From: an uncultured Pelosinus sp.
GTDB taxonomy: Bacteria; Bacillota; Negativicutes; Sporomusales; Acetonemataceae
NCBI GenBank assembly: GCA_900542835.1
Contig: UQPB01000064.1
Coordinates: 1-13,416 of the forward strand
Length of the DNA: 13,416 nt
Reading direction: 5' to 3'
Below the pieces are notes generated by a model. It was not told where the DNA came from. It ran no database searches and worked only from the letters and a program-made list of their open reading frames with translations. How positions within the stretch are numbered: position 1 is the stretch's first letter; every line of letters starts with the position of its first letter. A program made the position numbers and the translations under genes. Positions 1 through 6,409 of the stretch are shown in pieces.

Positions 1-100
1 TCGCTGAGGTACACAGAGGTTATTGATATTAGTAAAAATTCCCGGCTCCCTCTGTGACCTCCGTGTTTCCTCTGTGTCCTCCGTGGAGCCGTTCTTTCGT
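1..100. repeat. Dispersed intergenic element, copy A (left-truncated by the window edge)
   Basis: This is the right part of the element family seen also at 3256, 8237 and 13204. It shows the end of the purine-rich arm (ACACAGAGG at 11-19), an A/T-rich loop (about 20-41) and the pyrimidine-rich right arm (48-95). Positions 56-77 differ at only two bases from the 22-base core that is identical in copies C, D and E. It lies downstream of the galU stop codon. The rest of the left arm is outside the window. Confidence 0.85.
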
Positions 101-122
101 TCTCAGACTTTCCTCTCCCCGG

Positions 123-1049
123 CTACTCCTTGTTTTTCTCCAGCGCCTTGGCGGCGGCTTCGGCGGGGATGATCAGCTTGCCGACCGTATTCAGCAGGTA
201 GCGGATAAACGGCTCGCGCAAATCCGGCCGTTTGAGCGCGAATTCAACAGTTGCCTCAAGATAGCCCTGCTTGTCGCCGACATCATAGCGGCGGCCTTCA
301 AAATTATAAGCGTACACCGGCCGCTGGGCAGCCAACTGCCGCAGGGCATCGGTCAGCTGGATCTCGCCGCCGCGGCCCGGCGGCGTAGCGGCAAGCAGCT
401 CAAAAATTTCCGGTTCGATAATATACCGGCCCAGCACCGCCAGCTGCGACGGCGCTTCCGCCAGCGGCGGCTTCTCAATCAGGTCAACCGCCCGCCAGAT
501 ACTATCCTGGTAAGGCTCGGGTTGAACGATGCCATAGCTGGAGACCTTTTCCTTGGGCACAGTTTGTACTCCCAGCACACTGGCCTGACAATCGTTATAA
601 ACATCAATCAGCTGCTTAAGGCAGGGCGTCTGGGCATCGATAATGTCATCCCCCAGCAGCACGGCAAACGGCTCATTGCCGACAAAATGCCGGGCGCAAA
701 GCACCGCGTGTCCCAGCCCTTTGGCCTCCTTCTGGCGGATATAGTGAATTGTTACATTCGCCAGTTCCTCAACCTGCCCTAAAAGGTCGTATTTCCCCTG
801 CGACCGCAGCAGCAGCTCCAACTCAACATTGCGGTCGAAATGATCCTCAATTGCCCGCTTATTGCGGCCGGTTATGATCAGAATATCCTCAATGCCGGAG
901 GCGACCGCCTCTTCAATAATGTATTGAATCGCCGGCTTATCAACAATCGGCAGCATCTCCTTCGGCTGCGCCTTCGTCGCCGGCAAAAACCGCGTCCCCA
1001 ACCCGGCCGCGGGAATAACAGCCTTGCGAACCTTACGAACTGTTTGCAT
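123..1049 (-). CDS. galU: UTP--glucose-1-phosphate uridylyltransferase
   Basis: The enzyme makes UDP-glucose from UTP and glucose-1-phosphate in the cytoplasm, supplying polysaccharide and cell-envelope synthesis. The N-terminus has the nucleotidyltransferase signature GLGTRFLPATKAQPKEM at about residues 16-32. Downstream are the family stretches LLGDD, LIEKP and GGEIQLTDAL. The length of 308 residues is usual for bacterial GalU. I chose the ATG at 1049 because the AAAGG ribosome binding site (1059-1063) is about 9 bases from it. The in-frame ATG at 1055 would leave only about 3 bases. The gene follows the GxxExxY gene, with one arm of the repeat family (1106-1146) in its 5' leader. It pairs logically with galE (UDP-galactose) and the mutase encoded upstream. 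Identification is by direct recognition of conserved motifs. Confidence 0.96.
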   Translation of the reverse strand: MQTVRKVRKAVIPAAGLGTRFLPATKAQPKEMLPIVDKPAIQYIIEEAVASGIEDILIITGRNKRAIEDHFDRNVELELLLRSQGKYDLLGQVEELANVTIHYIRQKEAKGLGHAVLCARHFVGNEPFAVLLGDDIIDAQTPCLKQLIDVYNDCQASVLGVQTVPKEKVSSYGIVQPEPYQDSIWRAVDLIEKPPLAEAPSQLAVLGRYIIEPEIFELLAATPPGRGGEIQLTDALRQLAAQRPVYAYNFEGRRYDVGDKQGYLEATVEFALKRPDLREPFIRYLLNTVGKLIIPAEAAAKALEKNKE

Positions 1050-1105
1050 AGTCATCGCCTTTCATCTATAAGAATGGATAAATTTTTTAGAAATACGAAG
1101 AAACA

Positions 1106-1146
1106 ATTCCACGAAGGACACAGAGGGAGCGCCGAGGGCACAGAGG
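1106..1146. repeat. Element B, left arm (downstream of the GxxExxY gene)
   Basis: By hand alignment, 35 of 41 bases match the reverse complement of the consensus right arm of copies C and D. The similarity continues outward into an AAGAA tract at 1097-1101, which matches the TTCTT beyond the right arms. It contains about four 9-10-nt units of the CACNGAGG type. It sits in the leader between the GxxExxY stop codon and the galU start. Confidence 0.8.
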
Positions 1147-1209
1147 AGACGCGAAAAAAGAATGTAGAAAAAATCCGGAGTGTGGTTATATCAGATAGAC
1201 GAACGAGCA

Positions 1210-1596
1210 CTATTTATCCAATACAATCCGCTTAAGTCCATTTCTTAAGCTAGCCGCATTAAAATTTATCAGTAAACCAATTCTTAGCTTAGTCGCCTTT
1301 AAATAGGCAAGAACTTGAGCGGTATGAACCGGAGCAAGACAATCGACTGCCTTCAGTTCAACAACCAGTTGACCATCCACAAGAAAATCAAGACGATACT
1401 CACCAATAGCCAGCCCTTTATAAGTAAGAGGAACTATCTTTTGCCGCTCAAATAGAATATCCCGCAACTGCAATTCTCTTGCCAACGCTTCTTCGTATTG
1501 TGATTCAAAATATCCCGGCCCGATGATGCTATGAACTTCCATTGCCGCACCGATCACACTTTCTGAAAGCGGATCTCTCTCGAATCTAATTGGCAC
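1210..1596 (-). CDS. GxxExxY family protein (PD-(D/E)XK nuclease-like)
   Basis: This is a small protein of 128 residues of the GxxExxY family, whose biological role is not established. The name-giving motif is GYFESQY at residues 28-34. A PD-(D/E)XK-like core follows: Asp70 (YRLDF), then E80-L-K82 (VVELK), then Q94-VLA-Y98, which resembles the QxxxY motif of RecB-type nucleases. The C-terminus has the family's GLLINF stretch. I chose the GTG start at 1596 because AAGGAG (1605-1610) is exactly 8 bases upstream. A TTG at 1617 is in frame but overlaps that site. The gene is more A+T-rich than its neighbours and is bracketed by inverted arms of the dispersed repeat, which suggests it arrived separately from the sugar-nucleotide genes. 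Nuclease activity is inferred from the motifs only. Confidence 0.9.
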   Translation of the reverse strand: MPIRFERDPLSESVIGAAMEVHSIIGPGYFESQYEEALARELQLRDILFERQKIVPLTYKGLAIGEYRLDFLVDGQLVVELKAVDCLAPVHTAQVLAYLKATKLRIGLLINFNAASLRNGLKRIVLDK

Positions 1597-1654
1597 TCGC
1601 TCATCTCCTTGCGTCAAGCTAAATATGACAGCAATTTGACTAAAAAGCCTAAAT

Positions 1655-1695
1655 CCCCTCTGTGACCTCTGTGGACCTCGGTGTCCTCTGTGGAA
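1655..1695. repeat. Element B, right arm (upstream of the GxxExxY gene)
   Basis: A pyrimidine-rich run of CCTCTGTG / CCTCGGTG units matches the right arms of copies A, C, D and E, with one base less in the core. The bases just inside it (CTAAAAAGCCTAAATCCC) resemble the loop-to-arm junction of copy A. Outside, at about 1709-1735, there is a degenerate TTCCAC...GTGGAA inverted pair. Confidence 0.75.
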
Positions 1696-1761
1696 AAGTG
1701 CTCTACGTTTCCACCCGTGAAAACTCTGTGGAATTTATTCTAGCGCCTGTATCCAATTATC

Positions 1762-3162
1762 CTAAGCATTCCGCGCATACTCAATCGCTTTTTGCATGAT
1801 GGCCGCAATGCGCTCCGGGGTTGACGCTTCGCCGTAAATGCGGACGATGGGTTCGGTGCCGGAGGCGCGGAACATGATCCAGCCGTCGTCCAGCGTGAAT
1901 TTGCAGCCGTCGCTGCAGTCGGCGGCATGGACTGTGCAGCCCAGCAGTTCAGCCGGTTTGGCGTTCAGCCGGGCCATCAACCGCTGCTTTTGGGCTTCGG
2001 CCAGATGCAGATCCTCGCGCAGGTAATAAAAATAACCGACTTCAGCCATCAGTTCATCCAGCAGCTGTCCCAGCGTTTTTTCATAGGCGGCGGCCATCTC
2101 GATCAGCAAAAAGCCCAGCAGCAGGCCGTCGCGCTCAGGGATATAGTGCTTCAGCCCGATGCCGCCGGATTCTTCGCCGCCGATAAGGATATCCTCGCTT
2201 AACATCAGACCGGCCACATGCTTAAAGCCAACCGGCGTTTCATAAACCTTCAACCTGTATTTATCCGCTGTCTTGCGCACCAATTCGGACACGGTCAGCG
2301 TTTTCACCACGCCGCCGCTCCAGCCGCGCTTTTCAATCAGATATTTGATCAACAGCGCTATAATCTGATTGGAGGTAATAAAGCGGCCGTCGGCATCCAT
2401 CGCGCCGATGCGGTCGCCGTCGCCGTCGGTTGCCAGGCCGAGCACCGCCTGATGCTGTGCAATCGCCTGCCGCAAGGCCGCCAGGTTGCGCTCAATCGGC
2501 TCCGGATTGACGCCACCAAAGGACGGATTAATCTCACTGCGGATCTCAATCAAATCGAGACGATAGCGCCGGGCCAGCGCCGCCGCATACTCCATGGCGC
2601 CGCCGTGCATCATGTCGAAGACAACTGTTGCACCGGACGCGGTCAGCACCTGCTGATCCAGCATTGCCGCCACATGCTCCAGATAACTGTCCCGCGGTGA
2701 ATAGTACGCAACCGCTGGCGGCAGTTCCAGCTTGCCGAATTTTTCCCCGCTCACTTCTAACGGCCGGACGCAGTCGGCAATCGCTGCCATGATCTCCGGC
2801 GAAGCCGAGCCGCCGTAAGGCGCTTTAAATTTCAGCCCGTTGTATTCAGCCGGATTATGGCTGGCGGTAATCATCACCCCGCCGGCGGCTTGACGGTCCT
2901 TAACCTGCCAGGTCAGAGCCGGTGTCGGCATAATTGAATCCGCCAGCCAGACAGGCACGCCTTTGCCGGCCAACACAGCCGCCGCCTGCTCCGCGTACTG
3001 CCTGCTCAGAAAGCGGGCGTCATAGCCGACGACAATCCCTTTATCCCGTTCGCCGTTTTTAGTAATATAATCAGCAATCGCCGCCGCGACCAGCCGGACA
3101 TTATCAAACGTATACTCCTCGCCAATCACCCCGCGCCAACCGTCGGTACCAAATATTATCAT
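1762..3162 (-). CDS. Phosphoglucomutase/phosphomannomutase (alpha-D-phosphohexomutase)
   Basis: The enzyme interconverts hexose-6-phosphate and hexose-1-phosphate through a phosphoserine, feeding GalU (glucose-1-P) and possibly ManC (mannose-1-P). Family landmarks are in order: the N-terminal FGTDGWRG (residues 4-11), the catalytic loop TASHNPAEYNG with Ser101, the metal loop DGDGDR (246-251), the sugar-recognition GEESGG (329-334) and the phosphate-binding loop FRASGTEP (431-438). The length is 466 residues. The ATG at 3162 is preferred over one at 3189 because AAAGGAG (3171-3177) lies 8 bases upstream, and because proteins of this family begin just before FGTDGWRG. Glucose versus mannose preference cannot be decided from sequence. 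Copy C of the repeat family occupies the leader between this gene and manC. Confidence 0.95.
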   Translation of the reverse strand: MIIFGTDGWRGVIGEEYTFDNVRLVAAAIADYITKNGERDKGIVVGYDARFLSRQYAEQAAAVLAGKGVPVWLADSIMPTPALTWQVKDRQAAGGVMITASHNPAEYNGLKFKAPYGGSASPEIMAAIADCVRPLEVSGEKFGKLELPPAVAYYSPRDSYLEHVAAMLDQQVLTASGATVVFDMMHGGAMEYAAALARRYRLDLIEIRSEINPSFGGVNPEPIERNLAALRQAIAQHQAVLGLATDGDGDRIGAMDADGRFITSNQIIALLIKYLIEKRGWSGGVVKTLTVSELVRKTADKYRLKVYETPVGFKHVAGLMLSEDILIGGEESGGIGLKHYIPERDGLLLGFLLIEMAAAYEKTLGQLLDELMAEVGYFYYLREDLHLAEAQKQRLMARLNAKPAELLGCTVHAADCSDGCKFTLDDGWIMFRASGTEPIVRIYGEASTPERIAAIMQKAIEYARNA

Positions 3163-3255
3163 CGTACGTTCTCCTTTCAACCGGTGCACCTATTCGTGCC
3201 CTCCCCTTTGCATTGGCGTAGATTAGTCTTATCCAGCTACCAGCCCCAAAAAACG

Positions 3256-3396
3256 GACCACGGAGGGCACGGAGTTTTACACGAAGGGTACGGAGGAGCT
3301 TCTGCACAGAGAATTTACGGATTTATTTCTAATTCCTGTCCCCTCTCTGTGCCCTCCGTGTATCCTCTGTGTCCTCCGTGGAATCGTTCTTCTTCC
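3256..3396. repeat. Dispersed intergenic element, copy C
   Basis: The copy has a left head CCACGGAGGGCACGGAGTT (3258-3276) identical to that of the two right-end copies. Degenerate purine-rich units follow to about 3311, then an A/T-rich loop (3312-3335) and a right arm (3345-3390). The 22 bases at 3351-3372 are identical in copies D and E. It lies between the mutase start and the manC stop codon. Nothing else is recognisable in the 3163-3436 gap. Confidence 0.88.
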
Positions 3397-3436
3397 GTCC
3401 TTCACGCCCATACATTGAGGAGGTCAGTTTTAAATT

Positions 3437-4819
3437 TCATGCTCGCCCGTAAACATCCTCAAACCGGACAATATCATCCTCGCCCAGATACTTGCCGTTT
3501 TGGACCTCGATGATCTCCAGCGGAATCTTTCCCGGATTTTCCAGGCGATGCCTGGTAGACTGGGGAATGTACACACTTTCGTTTTCATGCACCATTTGTT
3601 CGGTTTCGCCAATAGTCACCTTAGCAGTGCCGCTGATGACAATCCAGTGCTCGCTGCGATGGTAATGCAGCTGCAAACTGAGCTGGCCGCCGGGAACAAC
3701 GACAAGCTTTTTCATCTTATAGCCCGGGCCCTCGCCCATGACTGTATAGCTGCCCCAGGGACGATACATGGTTGTATGCTCATCCGCCTCGCGCCGTCCC
3801 TGCGCCTTCAGCTTGCCGACCAGATCCTTAACCTTCTGCGACTCGCCCTTCTGGGCCACCACAATCACATCATCAGTTTCAACCACCAGCACATCCTGCA
3901 GGCCGATGCCGGCAATCAGGCGGCTTTGCCCCATCATCAGGCTGTCACGGCAGTCAATCGGCAGGCAGTCGCCTTTAATCGCGTTGCCGTCACTGTCTTT
4001 GGGCAGCACATCATAAATCGCGTCCCAGGAACCGATGTCATTCCAGTAGGAGGCCAGCGGGATCACAATTACGCGGGATGATTTTTCCGCCACCGCATAG
4101 TCAATTGAGATGGCAGGCATATCGGCAAAGCGCTCCAGCATTTCTTCATACGCAGCTTGCGCCAATTGATAGATATCCGCCTGATGGCTTTGAAGCTCCG
4201 CAAAGAAGCAGTCAGCTGTAAACGCAAACATACCGGAATTCCAGAAGTAATTGCCGGCGGCAATATACGCCTCGGCAGTGGCCCGGTCCGGCTTTTCACG
4301 GAACGATTGCACCGTGTAGCCGGCGTCAAACGGCTCGCCGGCCTGAATGTAACCATAACCGGTCTCCGGGCCGGCCGGCTTGATGCCGAACGTAACCAGC
4401 TTCCGCAGTTTCGCGGCCTCAATACCTTGCCGCACCGAGCGGATGAATGCCGCCACCGGATTAATGACATGATCGGCCGGGGTCACAAATAAGACCTCAT
4501 CCGCGGATGCCCCCAGCTTCTCCTGACAATAGCGAGCCGCCAGCGCAATTGCGGGAGCGGTATTGCGGGCTTCCGGCTCCAGCAAAATATGTGCGGCCGT
4601 TGCTCCCGCAGCCGCCAGCTCACTTTTAACATGGTGCAGATAATTTTTATTAGTGACAATGACAATATCAGCCGGATCCACCAGCGGCCGGAATCGCTGC
4701 ACGGTCTGCGCCAGCAGTGATTCCTTACTGTCAATCTTCATGAACTGTTTGGGAAAGCAGGTACGGGACAGAGGAAATAAGCGGGTGCCGCCGCCGCCGG
4801 CCAGAATAATCACTTTCAT
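3437..4819 (-). CDS. manC: Mannose-1-phosphate guanylyltransferase / mannose-6-phosphate isomerase (type II, bifunctional)
   Basis: The protein makes GDP-mannose from mannose-1-phosphate and GTP. Its C-terminal cupin domain is expected to isomerise fructose-6-phosphate and mannose-6-phosphate. The N-terminal pyrophosphorylase signature LAGGGGTRLFPLSRTCFPKQF starts at residue 6. Other landmarks are EPEARNTAPAI (81-91), TPADHVI (113-119) and FREKPD (173-178). The cupin domain starts at YRPWGSY (352-358) and carries the metal-ligand cluster HYHRSEHW (385-392). The length of 460 residues fits the bifunctional class. The ATG at 4819 has AAAGGAG 8 bases upstream. The gene follows a strong terminator (4867-4905), so it probably begins its own transcription unit. 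GDP-mannose consumers are not in the window. Confidence 0.96.
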   Translation of the reverse strand: MKVIILAGGGGTRLFPLSRTCFPKQFMKIDSKESLLAQTVQRFRPLVDPADIVIVTNKNYLHHVKSELAAAGATAAHILLEPEARNTAPAIALAARYCQEKLGASADEVLFVTPADHVINPVAAFIRSVRQGIEAAKLRKLVTFGIKPAGPETGYGYIQAGEPFDAGYTVQSFREKPDRATAEAYIAAGNYFWNSGMFAFTADCFFAELQSHQADIYQLAQAAYEEMLERFADMPAISIDYAVAEKSSRVIVIPLASYWNDIGSWDAIYDVLPKDSDGNAIKGDCLPIDCRDSLMMGQSRLIAGIGLQDVLVVETDDVIVVAQKGESQKVKDLVGKLKAQGRREADEHTTMYRPWGSYTVMGEGPGYKMKKLVVVPGGQLSLQLHYHRSEHWIVISGTAKVTIGETEQMVHENESVYIPQSTRHRLENPGKIPLEIIEVQNGKYLGEDDIVRFEDVYGRA

Positions 4820-4866
4820 GGGGTTAACTCCTTTATTTTTATTGCAGCAGCAATAGTATTACCTGC

Positions 4867-4905
4867 AAAAAAATTCGCCGGCAAGGAAGGATTTCCCTGC
4901 CGGCG
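4867..4905 (-). terminator. Intrinsic terminator upstream of manC
   Basis: A GC-rich hairpin (4876-4888 paired with 4893-4905, about 12 pairs with one A/C mismatch, short loop) is followed on the minus strand by seven T residues (the A-run at 4867-4873). It would end transcription of the acyltransferase/cNMP gene about 100 bases after its stop codon. Together with its 3' flank it is near-duplicated at 8099-8165. Confidence 0.85.
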
Positions 4906-5006
4906 CCAATATCAGGTTGCCAAACAAATGATTTACTTTGCTGTGTTCAGTGCGGCACGCTCAGCCTTGGCCGCAGCTGGCGAAGAGCTGATTAAACCGG
5001 GCTTTT

Positions 5007-6179
5007 TCAAGCTTGTTCTGTGTACCTGCTTCTCTGCAATGCAAGCATTCGCCGCGTGATCTTATGGGCAATTTCCGGATGCGTATGATAGAACCGCTGA
5101 AAGGCGAGTCCTGACAGAATAAGCATTTCTCCAGACTCAACCGCGTCCAGATCTTCACGATGGCACTGATGGCCTGTCAGCCCGTTTGCGCCGAAATGCT
5201 GCCCGGAACGACCGTATTCTTTAGCCGGCCGCAGAAAGGTTTGCGACCTGATCCTGCCGGAAACCAGGATATTATACGCGTAGCTGACATCGCCCTGATG
5301 CGTAAGCCGGTTGCCCGGTTCAAACGGAATCAGGCTGGCGCAGCAGTGGAGAAATTTCTTCGTTTCAATTGACGTTAGCTCGTTAAGCAGAGCAATGGCC
5401 TCATTAGGCGAACAAGACAAATGGCTGCTTAGAAGCGACCACAGCTCTGCCTCGGTCACTGTTTCGCTGTTGACAAACCGCGAATAAGCGGTGAACTTCT
5501 CATGAAACCATTTGACTGACCGGCTGTCCAGCATCCCCTGCCGGCGCGCCAGTCGATAAAACGGGGAGCGAATTGTCCGCAGATGGGCAATATCGTTTAC
5601 CAGAAAAATAATCGGCGCTTGCAGGCCATAACCCGGCAGCTCGAAATTTTTGTAGTAACGATGCATGCCCAGCTTTTCGTAAAGACGGATAAGATGGCAA
5701 TTGCAGATGCCAAAAATGAATGGCGCCCGGTTACTGCCGGCGAGTTCATAGCATTTCGCCATCAGCAAATAGAAAACCGGCGAATTGCGATAAGCAGGCT
5801 GTACCATAATTTTGGTTGCAAAGGAAATACGCTCCTCGTCCTGTCCGGCAAAGTAGTCCGCAAACGATTCCAGCGACAGAAACGCCGCCACATCCGGCGA
5901 AAACTCAGCCGCCTTGCCGATATTGATGCGGGCAGTACCAATAAGCTCCGCTCCGGCTCTGGCATAGATGATTATCCCCCACTCATCCATGTCATCATTC
6001 AGCAGCCTGGTGGCATGGTCTATTCCCTTAATATGCTTGGCCATTTCTTCAACATAGATCCGGTAACGAAAGCGGTATATTTCCCGTTTTTCCGCCGCTG
6101 TTACCGCTATACCGACGGTGATCGCCTGATCCGGCTGCCTCATTTCCGGAGCGGTAGTGCCTGCACGTTTATTCATCAT
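5007..6179 (-). CDS. FeeM-like N-acyltransferase (GNAT fold) fused to a cyclic-nucleotide-binding-like domain
   Basis: This is a two-domain protein of 390 residues. Residues about 20-200 look like the N-acyl amino acid synthase (FeeM) / autoinducer-synthase branch of GNAT enzymes. They include RFRYRIYVEEMAKH (36-49), ELIGTARI (78-85), the core around ATKIMVQPAYR (121-131), and the LIRLYEKLGMHRY region (163-175). Residues about 275-385 resemble a Crp-type cNMP-binding beta-roll: FEPGNRLTHQGDVSYAYNIL, LVSGRI, and a terminal helix HTHPEIAHKITRRM. The usual phosphate-cassette GE is GA here (FGANGL, 329-334), so nucleotide binding is uncertain. Members of this acyltransferase branch transfer acyl groups, often from acyl-ACP, to amines or amino acids. 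The substrate here is unknown. The ATG at 6179 follows AAAGGAG at 8 bases. Terminators lie on both sides, so the gene is probably monocistronic. Confidence 0.78.
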   Translation of the reverse strand: MMNKRAGTTAPEMRQPDQAITVGIAVTAAEKREIYRFRYRIYVEEMAKHIKGIDHATRLLNDDMDEWGIIIYARAGAELIGTARINIGKAAEFSPDVAAFLSLESFADYFAGQDEERISFATKIMVQPAYRNSPVFYLLMAKCYELAGSNRAPFIFGICNCHLIRLYEKLGMHRYYKNFELPGYGLQAPIIFLVNDIAHLRTIRSPFYRLARRQGMLDSRSVKWFHEKFTAYSRFVNSETVTEAELWSLLSSHLSCSPNEAIALLNELTSIETKKFLHCCASLIPFEPGNRLTHQGDVSYAYNILVSGRIRSQTFLRPAKEYGRSGQHFGANGLTGHQCHREDLDAVESGEMLILSGLAFQRFYHTHPEIAHKITRRMLALQRSRYTEQA

Positions 6180-6228
6180 TAATTCCTCTCCTTTGCCGTA
6201 ATTTGAGTCTCAGCTTTCTCTATCCGGG

Positions 6229-6257
6229 CTATTCTGGCATGACACTCACCTCCTCAA
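6229..6257 (-). promoter_or_regulatory. Strong Shine-Dalgarno followed by a 3-codon micro-ORF in the acyltransferase leader
   Basis: On the minus strand a near-perfect TGAGGAGGTG (6248-6257) is placed 8 bases before ATG CCA GAA TAG (6240-6229). This is a complete initiation site that ends after three codons, about 50 bases before the real start at 6179. It may be a leader micro-ORF that influences translation of the downstream gene, or a relic of an older start. The pattern is clear, but its function is only inferred. Confidence 0.4.
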
Positions 6258-6325
6258 TGGAATAATACGGAGTCCATTTTGAAAACCCTCGATATTTGTA
6301 AAATAATGTATATCACTATTCAGCC

Positions 6326-6380
6326 AGTAAAAAGATCCCTTGCCGGCACGCGATACGCGCCGGCAAGGGATCTTTTTACT
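6326..6380. terminator. Bidirectional intrinsic terminator after the histidine kinase gene
   Basis: There is a perfect 22-bp inverted repeat (6326-6347 with 6359-6380) around an 11-base loop. It has a GCCGGC core and A-tract/T-tract ends that give a T-run on either strand. It begins about 30 bases after the kinase stop codon on the minus strand, so it separates the kinase from the acyltransferase gene. Confidence 0.92.
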
Positions 6381-6409
6381 AGTCTGTATGCAATTGTATT
6401 AGCAAAACA

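Larger units (their letters stand above)
1097..1704. other. Putative composite unit: GxxExxY gene bracketed by inverted element arms
   Basis: The arm at 1106-1146 (purine-rich on this strand) and the arm at 1655-1695 (pyrimidine-rich) are inverted copies of the same repeat. They enclose only the GxxExxY gene, with about 60 bases of spacer on each side. In the other copies the arms enclose a short A/T-rich loop instead. The enclosed DNA is visibly more A+T-rich than galU and the mutase on either side. No transposase, target duplication or clean insertion boundary was identified. Calling this a unit is an inference from the layout. Confidence 0.4.

Noticed and set aside
54..782. Long plus-strand open frame opposite galU, and similar plus-strand frames opposite the mutase, manC, the acyltransferase gene and galE
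   Set aside because: These are antisense shadows of G+C-rich coding genes whose minus-strand products carry clear family motifs. None has a supported start or recognisable product.
1097..1704. Calling the GxxExxY region a classical insertion sequence
   Set aside because: No transposase, no sharp terminal inverted repeat ends and no target-site duplication could be identified. Only the bracketing arms support a mobile interpretation.
4961..5158. 65-residue minus-strand frame overlapping the end of the acyltransferase/cNMP gene
   Set aside because: Most of it lies inside that gene in another frame, and it lacks a ribosome binding site and any recognisable motif.
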